From JAKAXS01 sp041940525 (GTDB lineage: Bacteria > Pseudomonadota > Alphaproteobacteria > Rhizobiales > Hyphomicrobiaceae), in the NCBI GenBank assembly GCA_041940525.1, contig JBGTSB010000007.1, forward strand, positions 33,921 through 97,920: 64,000 nt of DNA, read 5' to 3'. The position numbers and the translations under genes are program-made. This document shows, piece after piece, positions 35,384-44,731 of this stretch. Every line of letters begins with the position of its first letter. Position 1 is the stretch's first letter. The notes beneath the pieces are model-generated. The model was not told the DNA's origin. It was given only the letters and a program-made list of their open reading frames with translations, and did no database searches.

Positions 35384-36568
35384 ATGGTTGCTGAAACCGC
35401 AAAAGCGTTCGCCGCGCTTGAGCGGCAGGCGCAGGTGTTGATCTCAACCTTCATCTCAGCCGGTCACGAAGCTGTGGCCCCTGCGATGATCCAGCCCGCG
35501 CATTACTTTCTGGATGTTATCGGTGAGGCCTTGCGTGCGCGCACATATGTGTTCTCCGATCCGGACGGGAATGAACTGTGCTTGCGGCCCGACCTCACTG
35601 TGCCTGCGTGCCGTTTGCACCTGGAGCGTGATGCCTCCGCGCGCACGCCCGCCAAGTATTGCTATAACGGCACGGCCTTTCGCTTTCAGCCTCAGGGCGG
35701 CGATGCGACCCATCCGCGAGAGTTTCGCCAGGCCGGCATCGAAAACTTTGGCGACGAGGCTCGCGAAGGCGCGGACGCCGAAACGGTTGCGCTCATTATC
35801 CAGGCTTTACGCGCGGCGGGACTTCAGAACTGGCAGCTGCGGATTGGTGATCTCGGCTTGTTCCGGGCTTTGCTTGCGTCCTTGGAAATGCCAGAGCGCT
35901 GGCGTCAGCTGCTAGTTCATCGTTTTTGGCGGCCGGATATTTTTCGCGCGGAGTTGAAACGTTTGGTCGACGGGACCGGGCAGTCGCTGGATGCGGAGCG
36001 CCGGGCGCTTGTCTCCTCGCTCAATCTAGAGAATGCCGAGGCCGCGCAATCGCAGGTCGGCGATTATCTCGACGCGCAAGGCATTGATGTCTCCGGCACG
36101 CGCACGCTGGCTGAGATCACCGAAAGTCTCACTTGGATTGCTGCTGACTTGAAAGCTCCGCCGTTGGCCGCGGAAAGCGCTGCTTTGATTGAAACGTATG
36201 CTGGTATCACATTGCCCGCGACGAAGGCGCCGGACCGGCTTCGCGCCATTGCTGATAAGGCAGGAAAGCAAATGCAAGCGTCCGTCGACACGTTTGCCGA
36301 ACGGCTAAGCATGTTGCGTGCCGCTGGCGTCAGCGTCGAACAGGCTGAGTTCAGCGCCAACTTCGGCCGCAACCTGGAATATTACACTGGCTTTGTTTTT
36401 GAAATTGTTCTGCCGCAGTTGGGTGCTGCCAGCCCAGTTGCGGGTGGTGGACGGTACGACAGTCTGCTCAAGGCGGTTGGTGCGCCAAAGAACGTGCCGG
36501 CAGTGGGTGCAGCAATACACACCGAACGTTTGCTCGCTGCGATCAACTCGACGGGGGCGGGGGCATGA
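35384..36568 (+). CDS. hisZ: ATP phosphoribosyltransferase regulatory subunit
   Basis: Catalytically inactive HisS paralogue that pairs with short-form HisG and gives it histidine sensitivity. 394 residues with LRPDLTVPACRLHL, FRFQPQGG..HPREFRQAGIE and EYYTGFVFEI, and no anticodon-binding domain. It overlaps hisG by four bases (ATGA at 36565). Confidence 0.95.
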   Translation: MVAETAKAFAALERQAQVLISTFISAGHEAVAPAMIQPAHYFLDVIGEALRARTYVFSDPDGNELCLRPDLTVPACRLHLERDASARTPAKYCYNGTAFRFQPQGGDATHPREFRQAGIENFGDEAREGADAETVALIIQALRAAGLQNWQLRIGDLGLFRALLASLEMPERWRQLLVHRFWRPDIFRAELKRLVDGTGQSLDAERRALVSSLNLENAEAAQSQVGDYLDAQGIDVSGTRTLAEITESLTWIAADLKAPPLAAESAALIETYAGITLPATKAPDRLRAIADKAGKQMQASVDTFAERLSMLRAAGVSVEQAEFSANFGRNLEYYTGFVFEIVLPQLGAASPVAGGGRYDSLLKAVGAPKNVPAVGAAIHTERLLAAINSTGAGA

Positions 36569-37266
36569 GCGCGAAGCTGATCTTAGCCGTGCCCTCTAAA
36601 GGCCGTTTGATGGAGCGCTGTCAGGCCTTGTTCCAAGACGCTGGGCTGACGCTGCGCAAAACCGGCCATGCCCGCGGTTATCGTGGTGAGATTTGCGAAA
36701 TGCCCGCCATTGAGGTCGCGTTTATTTCCGCCTCCGAGATTGCGACGTATCTTCAGGATGGCCGCGTTCACATCGGCATCACCGGCGAAGACTTGGTGCG
36801 CGAGACGATGTCGGATGCGGATACTCGAGTTACATTCGATAAGCGGCTTGGGTTCGGACACGCGGATGTCGTCACCGCCGTTCCTGCGAGTTGGCTTGAT
36901 GTCACGACGATGAGCGAGCTGGATGAAGTTTCCGCTGCCTTCCGGCGGATTCATGGCCGTCCTATGCGGGTCGCGACGAAGTATCTGAACATCACGCGCC
37001 GCTTTTTTACGGGTAAGGGCGTGAGCAGCTACCGGATCGTTGAAAGCCTGGGAGCGACCGAGGGTACGCCTGCGGCTGGTACGGCGGAGTTGATCGTGGA
37101 CATCACATCGACGGGCGAAACGCTGCGGGCCAATGGGCTGCGCATCTTGTCGGATGGCGTGATCTTGAAGTCGGAAGCGAACCTAGTGTCTTCCAACGTC
37201 GCCGCCTGGGACGAGCAGACGATTGCAGAGAAATCGGTGCTGCTGCAAAGGCTCGCGCAGAGCTAA
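36565..37266 (+). CDS. hisG: ATP phosphoribosyltransferase, short form
   Basis: First enzyme of histidine biosynthesis. 233 residues, the short form without the C-terminal regulatory ACT-like domain, as expected next to hisZ. Recognisable: VPSKGRLMERC at the N terminus, GITGEDLV, and the phosphate-binding EGTPAAGTAELIVDITSTGETL. Its TAA stop overlaps the kptA stop on the other strand by four bases. Confidence 0.96.
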   Translation: MSAKLILAVPSKGRLMERCQALFQDAGLTLRKTGHARGYRGEICEMPAIEVAFISASEIATYLQDGRVHIGITGEDLVRETMSDADTRVTFDKRLGFGHADVVTAVPASWLDVTTMSELDEVSAAFRRIHGRPMRVATKYLNITRRFFTGKGVSSYRIVESLGATEGTPAAGTAELIVDITSTGETLRANGLRILSDGVILKSEANLVSSNVAAWDEQTIAEKSVLLQRLAQS

Positions 37267-37799
37267 GAGCTCGTTTCCTTCAGGAATTGCGGTGGAACGT
37301 GGTCGGTGAGCCAGACGCCGTTGTCAGCGCGCCAGAAAAGAAAGCCCTGATCGCGCATCGCCTTTGTGTCGATAAGGAGGACCACAGGTTTGCCGTGGCG
37401 TTGCCCAACGCGCCGCGCCGTCTCTTCGTCGGCAGATAGATGGACCTTCGTGCGTTTGCCGGCCTTCAACCCTTCTGTCGTGATCGCGCCGAGTGATTTG
37501 ACAGCTGTGCCATGGAAGAGGGTATCAGGAGGTGTTTGTGGTTCGATGCCGAGATCGACATCGATCGAATGGCCTTGGGCCGCGCGGATGCTTTTGCCGT
37601 CTTCCGATAGTGTGAACCGCTTTTTGTCGCTCGTCGCGACGATTTCAGTGAGTGTGCCGTGGTCTATTGGTTTGCCGGCCGCCTGCGCCTTTTCAATGAG
37701 GGCAACCACGTCGGTCCAGCCTTCTGCGTCAAGTTGAAGGCCAATAGAGTCCGGAGCATGCCGCAAGACGTAGCTGAGAAATTTGGAAAGTTCCTTCAT
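37263..37799 (-). CDS. kptA: RNA 2'-phosphotransferase
   Basis: NAD-dependent enzyme that removes a 2'-phosphate from RNA (Tpt1/KptA family). 178 residues from ATG 37799. Family residues are in SKFLSYVLRHAPDSIGL, RAAQGHS, LFHGT, VHLSAD and the C-terminal ADNGVWLTDHVPP. Bacteria lack the splicing pathway that makes the usual substrate, so the bacterial role is unknown. It starts three bases after recQ on the same strand, so the two are almost certainly co-transcribed. Confidence 0.93.
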   Translation of the reverse strand: MKELSKFLSYVLRHAPDSIGLQLDAEGWTDVVALIEKAQAAGKPIDHGTLTEIVATSDKKRFTLSEDGKSIRAAQGHSIDVDLGIEPQTPPDTLFHGTAVKSLGAITTEGLKAGKRTKVHLSADEETARRVGQRHGKPVVLLIDTKAMRDQGFLFWRADNGVWLTDHVPPQFLKETSS

Positions 37800-37801
37800 C
37801 G

Positions 37802-39955
37802 CTACGCCAACTCCGCCAGAACACATTTGAGAAGACCGTAATCGAAACGGCCGTCGAGCGCTGCGTGAGCCGGGCCTAGCTTGCCGCTGTCGAGCGTCCC
37901 GGTTTCTTCAAATGCGGCGTGAATTTCGTCAATGTCGGCGTCGTCGAGTGGCAGAACGGTGCGGGCTTCTATGAGTCCAGCTTCAATCGCTTCGGCGAAA
38001 TGGCCCCAGATGGTTCCGGTCTCCAGCCTTCGTTGAGCTGCGATGGCGTCGGCGTCAAAGCCTTGCAGGTGGAGCGCGAGCGTTTGATTGACGGTGGCTG
38101 CTAAGCGATTTTGTAGCAAGGGGTGGGTTTTGAACGCGCCGATCGTTTGTAGCAGGGCTTCGCCGTAGCGTTTGATTTTACCGTCGCCGAGTCCCGTGAT
38201 GGCGTGCAGTTCGTCTTTAGACGTGGGACGCTTGGTGGCAAGTTCGGCGAGTGTTTTGTCGTGACAGATGACGTAGGGCGGGACTTTCTGGTCCGTTGCC
38301 AAACGCAAGCGCAACGCTTTGAGTGCCTCGAACAGATTTTGGTCGTCAGCCGATAGCGTTTCAACAATTGAGCTCTTTGAGCGGCGGCCGGAGCTGGAGG
38401 CTTTGGGCGGCTTGCTTGGGAGGCGCATTTGGAACGTGACTTCGCCGCGCAGGAGGGGGCGTGCCTTGTCTGCCAGCTGTAGCGTTCCGTGTCCCTCGTC
38501 GTCGCCGGTCAAAAAGCCGGCCGCTATGAGCTGCCGGAATACCGAACGCCAAACGGCTGGGTCTGTATCCTTGCCGATGCCGAAGACCGACAGCGTGGTG
38601 TGGCCGTTGCGATCAATCCGGTCGTTGGTCTTTCCGCAAAGGACGTCGATGACGTAGCCAGCGCCGAAGCCTTGTCCCGTGCGATAGATGGCCGAGAGCG
38701 CTTTCTGGGCGTCCACCGTGCCGTCGGTGGTCTTTGGCGGTGAGAGGCAGTTGTCGCAGTTGCCGCACGGCTCTGTGCGGTGTTCGCCAAAGTAGGAGAG
38801 TAGGGCTTGGCGGCGGCATCCCGTCATTTCGGCGAGGCCGATGAGTGCATCGAGTTTGCCGCGTTGAACCTTCTTGTACGTCTCGCTGCCTTCCGACTGC
38901 GCGATCCATTGGCGAAGTTGGATGACGTCCTGCAGTCCGTAGGCCATCCAAGCGTTCGCTGGCTCTCCGTCGCGTCCAGCACGTCCGGTTTCCTGGTAAT
39001 AGGACTCGATCGACTTGGGCAGATTGAGGTGGGCGACAAAGCGGACGTCCGGTTTATCGATGCCCATGCCGAAGGCGATCGTCGCCACAACGATGACGCC
39101 GTCTTCCCGCAGAAACGCGTCCTGGGCCGCGCGGCGGACTGGCGCCTCAAGTCCGGCGTGATAGGCGAGGGCCTTGCGGCCTTTTCGGGTTAGCCAGGCG
39201 GCTGTTTCTTCGACTGCACGCCGCGACAAGCAATAGACGACGCCGGCATCTGCCGGGTGCTCTTGATCGATGAAGCGCCAAAGCTGTTCGCGCGCGCTCA
39301 TTGAGCCCATTTCGGCAATTGTGTAGCGGATGTTCGGCCGGTCGAAGCTGGCGATGAAGCGTTCGGCCTGGTCCAGGCAAAGTTCGGTCGTGATTTCGGC
39401 TCGGGTTCGTTCGTCGGCCGTTGCGGTGAGAGCCAGCCGCGGGATCTGAGGGAAGCGTTCGGCAAGGATCTTGAGCTGGCGGTATTCCGGCCGGAAGTCG
39501 TGCCCCCATTGGGAAACGCAGTGAGCTTCATCGATTGCGAAGAGGGAGATGTCGGCGCGGGACAACAAGGCGAGCGTGCGCTCCTGCACCAGCCGCTCCG
39601 GAGCGACATAAAGGAGGTCCAGCTGGCCAGAGGCGAGTTGGTCTTCCACCGCGCCTTGTTCGCGCCAGTCCAGCGTGGAATTCAGAAAGGCCGCGTTGAC
39701 ACCGGCGGCCCGCAGGCCCTCCACCTGATCGTGCATGAGGGCTATAAGCGGGGAAACAACGATACCTGTGCCATCCCGGGCGAGGGCTGGAATTTGATAA
39801 CACAGGGATTTTCCGCCGCCCGTCGGCATCAGCACCAAAGCATCCCGTCCGTTCAGTACGGCCTCGATAATGGGCCCCTGATGTGTGCGGAACGCTTTGT
39901 ATCCGAACAGCGTCTCCAACAGACGCTGGGCTTCTGCTAAGGTTGGGTTTGGCAA
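37802..39955 (-). CDS. recQ: ATP-dependent DNA helicase RecQ
   Basis: 3'-5' helicase of 717 residues. Motif I is LMPTGGGKSLCYQIP, motif II DEAHCVSQWGHDFRPEY, motif III ALTATAD, and motif VI QETGRAGRDG. A zinc-binding RecQ-CT (CRRQALLSYFGE then CGNCDNC) is followed by winged helix, HRDC (about 535-610) and a further helical tail. TTG at 39955 is the likely start. It heads the recQ-kptA pair and is divergent from a small secreted protein gene. Confidence 0.96.
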   Translation of the reverse strand: MPNPTLAEAQRLLETLFGYKAFRTHQGPIIEAVLNGRDALVLMPTGGGKSLCYQIPALARDGTGIVVSPLIALMHDQVEGLRAAGVNAAFLNSTLDWREQGAVEDQLASGQLDLLYVAPERLVQERTLALLSRADISLFAIDEAHCVSQWGHDFRPEYRQLKILAERFPQIPRLALTATADERTRAEITTELCLDQAERFIASFDRPNIRYTIAEMGSMSAREQLWRFIDQEHPADAGVVYCLSRRAVEETAAWLTRKGRKALAYHAGLEAPVRRAAQDAFLREDGVIVVATIAFGMGIDKPDVRFVAHLNLPKSIESYYQETGRAGRDGEPANAWMAYGLQDVIQLRQWIAQSEGSETYKKVQRGKLDALIGLAEMTGCRRQALLSYFGEHRTEPCGNCDNCLSPPKTTDGTVDAQKALSAIYRTGQGFGAGYVIDVLCGKTNDRIDRNGHTTLSVFGIGKDTDPAVWRSVFRQLIAAGFLTGDDEGHGTLQLADKARPLLRGEVTFQMRLPSKPPKASSSGRRSKSSIVETLSADDQNLFEALKALRLRLATDQKVPPYVICHDKTLAELATKRPTSKDELHAITGLGDGKIKRYGEALLQTIGAFKTHPLLQNRLAATVNQTLALHLQGFDADAIAAQRRLETGTIWGHFAEAIEAGLIEARTVLPLDDADIDEIHAAFEETGTLDSGKLGPAHAALDGRFDYGLLKCVLAELA

Positions 39956-40092
39956 TGCTGGGTTCCGCGAGAGGTCAGAGACGGTGAACGGCTGGTCTAT
40001 GTCACATTCAGTGCGGGTTCATATGTACACAGCTACACTCTCAACCCATAATCTAACCAGTATGAGAGCTGGAACCGGCCCCGGAGAGGATC

Positions 40093-40374
40093 ATGTTGAA
40101 AACTAAGTGCTGGATGAACGCAGGAATGGCCATTGTTGGTCTTGCTGTCATAGCGGCGGCACCCTCCTCCGCGCTGGCTCAGGCCAACTGCGAAATGTAT
40201 GCGAAACTCGCGCTGCAACAGCAACGCGAGAATGTGGCCAAGAACTGTGGCTTTACGGGACCGGATTGGAACCCTGATCCGAAGGGTCATCTGTCCTGGT
40301 GTGGCTCAGCCTCGCCTCAGCAATGGCAAGCCGCTCTCAAACGCCGGAAACTCGCACTCGATAAGTGCGGATAA
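40093..40374 (+). CDS. Small secreted cysteine-containing protein
   Basis: 93 residues with a signal peptide (about 1-30, cleaved near SALAQA). The mature part has four cysteines in the pattern C-x18-C-x16-C-x22-C, with CEMYAKLALQQQREN, CGFTGPDWNPD and HLSWC. I recall similar short proteins in Rhizobiales of unknown function. GGAGAGGA precedes the ATG, and a strong hairpin terminator follows. Confidence 0.78.
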   Translation: MLKTKCWMNAGMAIVGLAVIAAAPSSALAQANCEMYAKLALQQQRENVAKNCGFTGPDWNPDPKGHLSWCGSASPQQWQAALKRRKLALDKCG

Positions 40375-40434
40375 GTCCGAGGGTTTCAGACTTGACCATA
40401 AGCGGGCCTGCCGCTTAGCTAAGCTTATGCAACC

Positions 40435-40464
40435 AAAGCCCGGCGCGGCCCAGCGCCGGGCTTT
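40435..40464 (+). terminator. Rho-independent terminator
   Basis: AAAGCCCGGCGC and GCGCCGGGCTTT form a perfect 12-pair stem around GGCCCA, 60 bases past the small secreted protein gene. The T-run is only the three bases of the stem end plus scattered T. Confidence 0.75.
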
Positions 40465-40664
40465 GATGTTATTGGAGCGGTGATGGCACGATGGCGCGGC
40501 TCAGCTGCTCGGAAACAAGTGTTTTGTGACGGGCAGGGGCAGACTATTGTCTTCGCTCTGAGGTAAAGAAAATCGGGTAACCACAACAAAATCTTTCTAT
40601 TTTCGTGGGAAGACGGAACCAAGGGCACAGCCCCGCCTTGATAGAGAGTCGTAAGGAGTTCGTT

Positions 40665-42596
40665 GTGAGATTTTGGCAAACGGGAATTGCCGCCGCTTTG
40701 GCGTTGACCATTGCGGCAAGCGCTGTTCAAGCGCAGGTTGAGGTTGCGACCGTCACGGATGGTGAGACGGGGGCATCTGCGGACCGTAAGGCCGAAGCGC
40801 CGTCGCTCGCGATGGTTGGGCCATCAGCCGGTGTTGCTGAGGTTGCTCAGCCGCCGCTGTTGTCCAGCATTGTCGAAGAAATCGAAAAGCGCCAGGCGCT
40901 GGACAATGACGATCAGGTCCGTCACTGGCTTTCGGAGCTCAATGGTTTCTACAGGATGTCTGACGCGCGTCCTGTGTGGACTCATGAGGCTGGATATCTG
41001 CCGCGTGGCTGGGAAGCGGTTCGTCTTCTGCAGACAGCGGATGAGTATGGCCTTGATCCAAGCGATTATGCCGTTCCAGAGATGCTGGATCGGAACTCGG
41101 AGCGCGCGGATATTGCCGCGGCTGAGGTTGATATCTCGCTGGCGTTTGCCCGTTATGCTTACGATGCTCGGGGTGGGCGCATAGAAGATCCCAAGCAGCT
41201 CAGCCTTTGGCTGGATCAAAAGCCCAGTCCTGTTGTTTATGCTGGTCAGGTGATGAACGCCATCGTTGCAAATCGCGACGTGGAAACGGCAATCGCCAAG
41301 TTCCATCCACAGCACCCGCAGTTTGAAGCGCTGCGCCGGGGCTATGTCCAGGCTCGCAATGGTGCTGGCATGCGCACGATCGAGATCCCCGCGGGACCTG
41401 TTCTAAAGAATGGCGCCCGCAGCCCGGATGTCGTTCTGATCCGCGAACGCTTGGGCGTGAAGACGTCCCGCAAGCGCATGAACCGTGTAGACCGCCGCCT
41501 TCTGCGCGCGGTGCGCCGCTTTATGCGCAATCGCGGATATGGCCGGAAGCGTGAGATTGATGACGAGGTCCGCGCCGAACTGTCTAAGCCATTTCAGGTA
41601 GGGTCGAAGAAACAAAAGGCGCTTCTTGAGAAGTACGTCGTCAACATGGAGCGTTGGCGCTGGGTGCCGAGTGAGCTCGGTAGCCTGCACGTTTGGAACA
41701 ACCTGCCTGAGTTTGAAACGCGAGTGATGAAGAACGGTCGCGTGATACACGAAGAGCGTATTGTCGTCGGCAAGGCTAAAACGCAGACTCCCATTTTTTC
41801 AGATGAGATGACGCACGTCATTTTCCATCCTGAATGGGGCGTGCCGGAATCAATCAAGATTCGGGATCTGTTACCGCGTTTGCGCGGAGGTGACTTGGAC
41901 GTTTTGCGCCGAAAGAACATGCGTATTACAGCCGGTGGGAAAACCATTCGGCCGACGCGATACAATTGGAACAAGGTGGACATCCGTTCCGTGCCGATCG
42001 TGCAGGGTGCGGGTAGCGGAAATCCGCTGGGCAAGTTGAAGTTCATTTTCCCGAACCACCATGCTGTTTACATGCACGACACGCCGTCCAAGCACCTGTT
42101 CAAGTCCAAACAGCGCACGTTTAGCCATGGTTGTATCCGTGTTCGCGACCCGCAACGGTTTGCAGAAGTTATCCTTGAGCAGGCTGCTGGTTGGAAGGCG
42201 GATGAAGTGGCCGAACAGCTAAAGAAGCGCGGGACATATCAGGTTGACCTGAACAATCCGGTTCGTGTGCATAACGTCTATTTCACACTGGTGGCCGATG
42301 AGGATGGAAAGGTCCAGTCGCTGAAAGACATCTACGCTCACGACAAGCGTGTGGCAGATGCGTTGAACGGCAAGTCGCTAAAGAAAATCGCCGCGCGCGA
42401 TCCGGCCCTTGCTCTAAAGCGGGAAAATGAGCGGCTCAAAAAGGTCGTCTATAAGCCAAAGCCCCGGTACGATGGACAGGGCTTCCCGATTGACAATAAG
42501 CGGTGGATCTATCGGCGCGCTCCCAATGGCGAGTTGTACCGTTTTCGGCTTCGCCCCAATGCGCGTCCGCCATCTTTGTTCTGGTTCGACGATTGA
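40665..42596 (+). CDS. L,D-transpeptidase (YcbB/LdtD-like)
   Basis: Periplasmic enzyme forming 3-3 peptidoglycan cross-links, or possibly attaching proteins to the wall. 643 residues from GTG 40665, which has AAGGAG seven bases upstream. Signal peptide (about 1-22, ending AVQA), a helical scaffold domain, a peptidoglycan-binding stretch (about 255-310, VLIRERLGVK), and the YkuD catalytic domain with HPEWGVPESIK and SHGCIRVRDP (nucleophile Cys490). A basic C-terminal tail follows the catalytic domain. Single-gene unit with a strong terminator. Confidence 0.92.
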   Translation: MRFWQTGIAAALALTIAASAVQAQVEVATVTDGETGASADRKAEAPSLAMVGPSAGVAEVAQPPLLSSIVEEIEKRQALDNDDQVRHWLSELNGFYRMSDARPVWTHEAGYLPRGWEAVRLLQTADEYGLDPSDYAVPEMLDRNSERADIAAAEVDISLAFARYAYDARGGRIEDPKQLSLWLDQKPSPVVYAGQVMNAIVANRDVETAIAKFHPQHPQFEALRRGYVQARNGAGMRTIEIPAGPVLKNGARSPDVVLIRERLGVKTSRKRMNRVDRRLLRAVRRFMRNRGYGRKREIDDEVRAELSKPFQVGSKKQKALLEKYVVNMERWRWVPSELGSLHVWNNLPEFETRVMKNGRVIHEERIVVGKAKTQTPIFSDEMTHVIFHPEWGVPESIKIRDLLPRLRGGDLDVLRRKNMRITAGGKTIRPTRYNWNKVDIRSVPIVQGAGSGNPLGKLKFIFPNHHAVYMHDTPSKHLFKSKQRTFSHGCIRVRDPQRFAEVILEQAAGWKADEVAEQLKKRGTYQVDLNNPVRVHNVYFTLVADEDGKVQSLKDIYAHDKRVADALNGKSLKKIAARDPALALKRENERLKKVVYKPKPRYDGQGFPIDNKRWIYRRAPNGELYRFRLRPNARPPSLFWFDD

Positions 42597-42631
42597 TCGG
42601 CACTACAGCTGATCCAAGGTTGCTGGAATGC

Positions 42632-42670
42632 AAAGAGCCTGGCGTTGCGAAGAACGCCAGGCTTTTACTT
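42632..42670 (+). terminator. Rho-independent terminator
   Basis: GCCTGGCGTT and AACGCCAGGC form a perfect ten-pair stem around GCGAAG, followed by TTTTACTTTTTTC. It ends the L,D-transpeptidase gene; in reverse it can serve the FtsX-type permease gene that stops at 42691. Confidence 0.88.
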
Positions 42671-42690
42671 TTTTCGGGGTGAGCCAAGCT

Positions 42691-43890
42691 TTAGCGGCTG
42701 AACACTCCTGCCGGGTCAATACGGGTCACCTTGAAGATGGCCGATATTGCAGCGATGACGCACATGCCGATCGTGAGAGCGAGCAGGTAGAGTGCCAGTT
42801 TCGGCGTCATGACCACCATAAGGGTTGTCTTTTGCGTTGCTAGGATCGCCAGTAAGCTGAGCGATATCCCTGCCGCGTATCCGATCAGCGCCGAGAGAAT
42901 GGCTTGGATCAGAATGACCGCAATGATGTAGCCAGCGGAGGCACCCAGTGCGCGCAGCGTCGCAAACTCGTTCAAGTGGTCCTTGGTGGAGGAGTACAGA
43001 GTCTGCGCGACGATGACGACGCCGACGATGATCCCTAAGCCGGCACCAGCGATGAGTGCGCCACCTGCTCCGGTTTTGAATAGCCAGTACTTGAGGCTGC
43101 GATCGCGGAACTCAGCGTGCTTGAGGACTTCAGCGTCGGGCAGGCGCGCTTGTAAATCCGCCTGGACTTGTTCGATATCCGCATCAGGCTGAAGCTTGAC
43201 GAGTTCGTACGAGGCCTGCTCGGCTTTTGCGCCAACCAGTTGGCGTGCTCGCCCGATGGACGTGAATACGTAAGGCAGCGTCGTGAATGAGCGGATGCCC
43301 TTGGTGACCGCGGCGACTGTGACGCGGGAGTTATTGATCTCCGCGCTTTGGCCGAGCTCGTCAATGCCGAGGTCTGGGAAGTAGGACTTGTCGATGGCGA
43401 CCGAATTGGGCGTATCCAAATCAGCCAAGCTGCCTTCGATGATGTTCCAAGGGGCCAACCCGCCGTTCTGCCAATCTGAGCCGACGAGAATGAAGGCCTT
43501 CTTACCGCCGTCCGGTTTGCGCCAGCCGGCGAAGCCGATGACCAATTCTTCGACGCTTTTCACGCCGGGGGTGGATAGAACCGCGTATTTTTCGCGGCCA
43601 GTCAGGAGCGAGGCGTCGTCGAAGCTCTTGGTGCCAATGGGAACGACCCAGAGGTCAGCATCGGCCTGGTCAATCACGGCGGCAATGGTCCGCTCTGATC
43701 CCAGGTAAAGCCCGCACTGAATGGCGACGAGCACGACTGAAAATACGATACCGATCAGCGTAACAAATAAGCTAAGCCGGTCATGAAAAAGGTTCCGGTA
43801 AGCCAGCTTGGGGGCCATCTTTACCCGTTTGGGTTTTCTGACACCTTTGCCAGCTTCCGGAACCAGGTCTCCTTCGTTCGTGGACTGCAT
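42691..43890 (-). CDS. FtsX/MacB-type ABC transporter permease (DevC-like)
   Basis: 399 residues. One transmembrane helix near the N terminus (about 38-60), a large periplasmic domain (about 65-275), then three helices at the C terminus (about 278-395), the topology of FtsX, MacB and DevC. The segment LAYRNLFHDRLSLFVTLIGI fits DevC-like permeases. No ATPase or membrane-fusion gene lies beside it, so its partners are encoded elsewhere or the unit is split. Substrate unknown. Confidence 0.87.
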   Translation of the reverse strand: MQSTNEGDLVPEAGKGVRKPKRVKMAPKLAYRNLFHDRLSLFVTLIGIVFSVVLVAIQCGLYLGSERTIAAVIDQADADLWVVPIGTKSFDDASLLTGREKYAVLSTPGVKSVEELVIGFAGWRKPDGGKKAFILVGSDWQNGGLAPWNIIEGSLADLDTPNSVAIDKSYFPDLGIDELGQSAEINNSRVTVAAVTKGIRSFTTLPYVFTSIGRARQLVGAKAEQASYELVKLQPDADIEQVQADLQARLPDAEVLKHAEFRDRSLKYWLFKTGAGGALIAGAGLGIIVGVVIVAQTLYSSTKDHLNEFATLRALGASAGYIIAVILIQAILSALIGYAAGISLSLLAILATQKTTLMVVMTPKLALYLLALTIGMCVIAAISAIFKVTRIDPAGVFSR

Positions 43891-43987
43891 AGTGTTTTGT
43901 CCCAGGTTGCGGCACGATACGGCCGGTTAATAGTAGAGGTTTATGTCCGTTTCGTCGCGTGCCACTTACCTGTTCCGGTGCTGAAGG

Positions 43988-44563
43988 TTAGCAACCGACA
44001 GAGATCGTGACGCCAACGGCAGGAATGAACTTCTTGCAGTCGCGCTTGTTGGAGGTCTTGACCGGTTCTTCATCGGCTTTCTTCTCAACAAGTTCGTCTG
44101 ACTTCACAGTTTTGACTTCGTCAACCTGCTTCACGTCTTCAGTTGCCGTCGTTTCAACAGCTGCGATCTTTTTCTGCTTAGCATTTTCGGCCTTGGCTTG
44201 CTCGTTAGCTTCCTGAGCTTTCTTCAGCTTTGCAAGTTCAGCACGTGCTTCGGCGGCGTCAGCCTTTGCCTTGGCGAGTTCGCGTTCGCGTGCCTTTGCG
44301 CGGCGTGCTGCTGCTGCTGCCTGTGCTTTGCGTGCCTTGCGGGCCTGAACTGCCTTGCGCGATGCGTTGCGGCGGCTCTTCTTGTAAGAGCGGCGCTTGT
44401 AGCTACGGTCATAGTCACGTGAGTGCTGCGTGGCCATGAAAGCGCCCAGCGGTACGCCAAATCCGAGGCGTACACCACCGGCTTCAGCGGTGGGTGCGAA
44501 AGAGGTCGAGGCAGCGGCAGCGGTTGCAACGGCGGCCAGTACTGAAAGGATTGTCTTTTTCAT
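43988..44563 (-). CDS. Secreted Lys/Ala-rich helical protein
   Basis: 191 residues from ATG 44563 with GGAGA upstream. Signal peptide (about 1-28, ending PTAEA), a strongly basic stretch full of K/R (about 50-100), then an alternating K/A/E helix (about 100-150) and a C-terminal DCKKFIPAVGVTISVGC with two cysteines. Function not recognised. The mature charge pattern suggests binding to an anionic partner such as polysaccharide or nucleic acid; that is inference. It lies just before the polysaccharide locus on the same strand. Confidence 0.72.
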   Translation of the reverse strand: MKKTILSVLAAVATAAAASTSFAPTAEAGGVRLGFGVPLGAFMATQHSRDYDRSYKRRSYKKSRRNASRKAVQARKARKAQAAAAARRAKARERELAKAKADAAEARAELAKLKKAQEANEQAKAENAKQKKIAAVETTATEDVKQVDEVKTVKSDELVEKKADEEPVKTSNKRDCKKFIPAVGVTISVGC

Positions 44564-44731
44564 AGCAGTCTCTCCATTGGGTTCGATTTCGAAGGAGCAA
44601 CCCGGTGGACTTGATGCCGCCGTTTGTTGCTTGACTGTGAGAATGCTCCCATTCACCGCTCCAAGCTGTTCCTGGCGGTACAACCTCGAAAAAATTTGAA
44701 AATCTCGTTTTGTCAGTAGGTTAGAGGCTTG

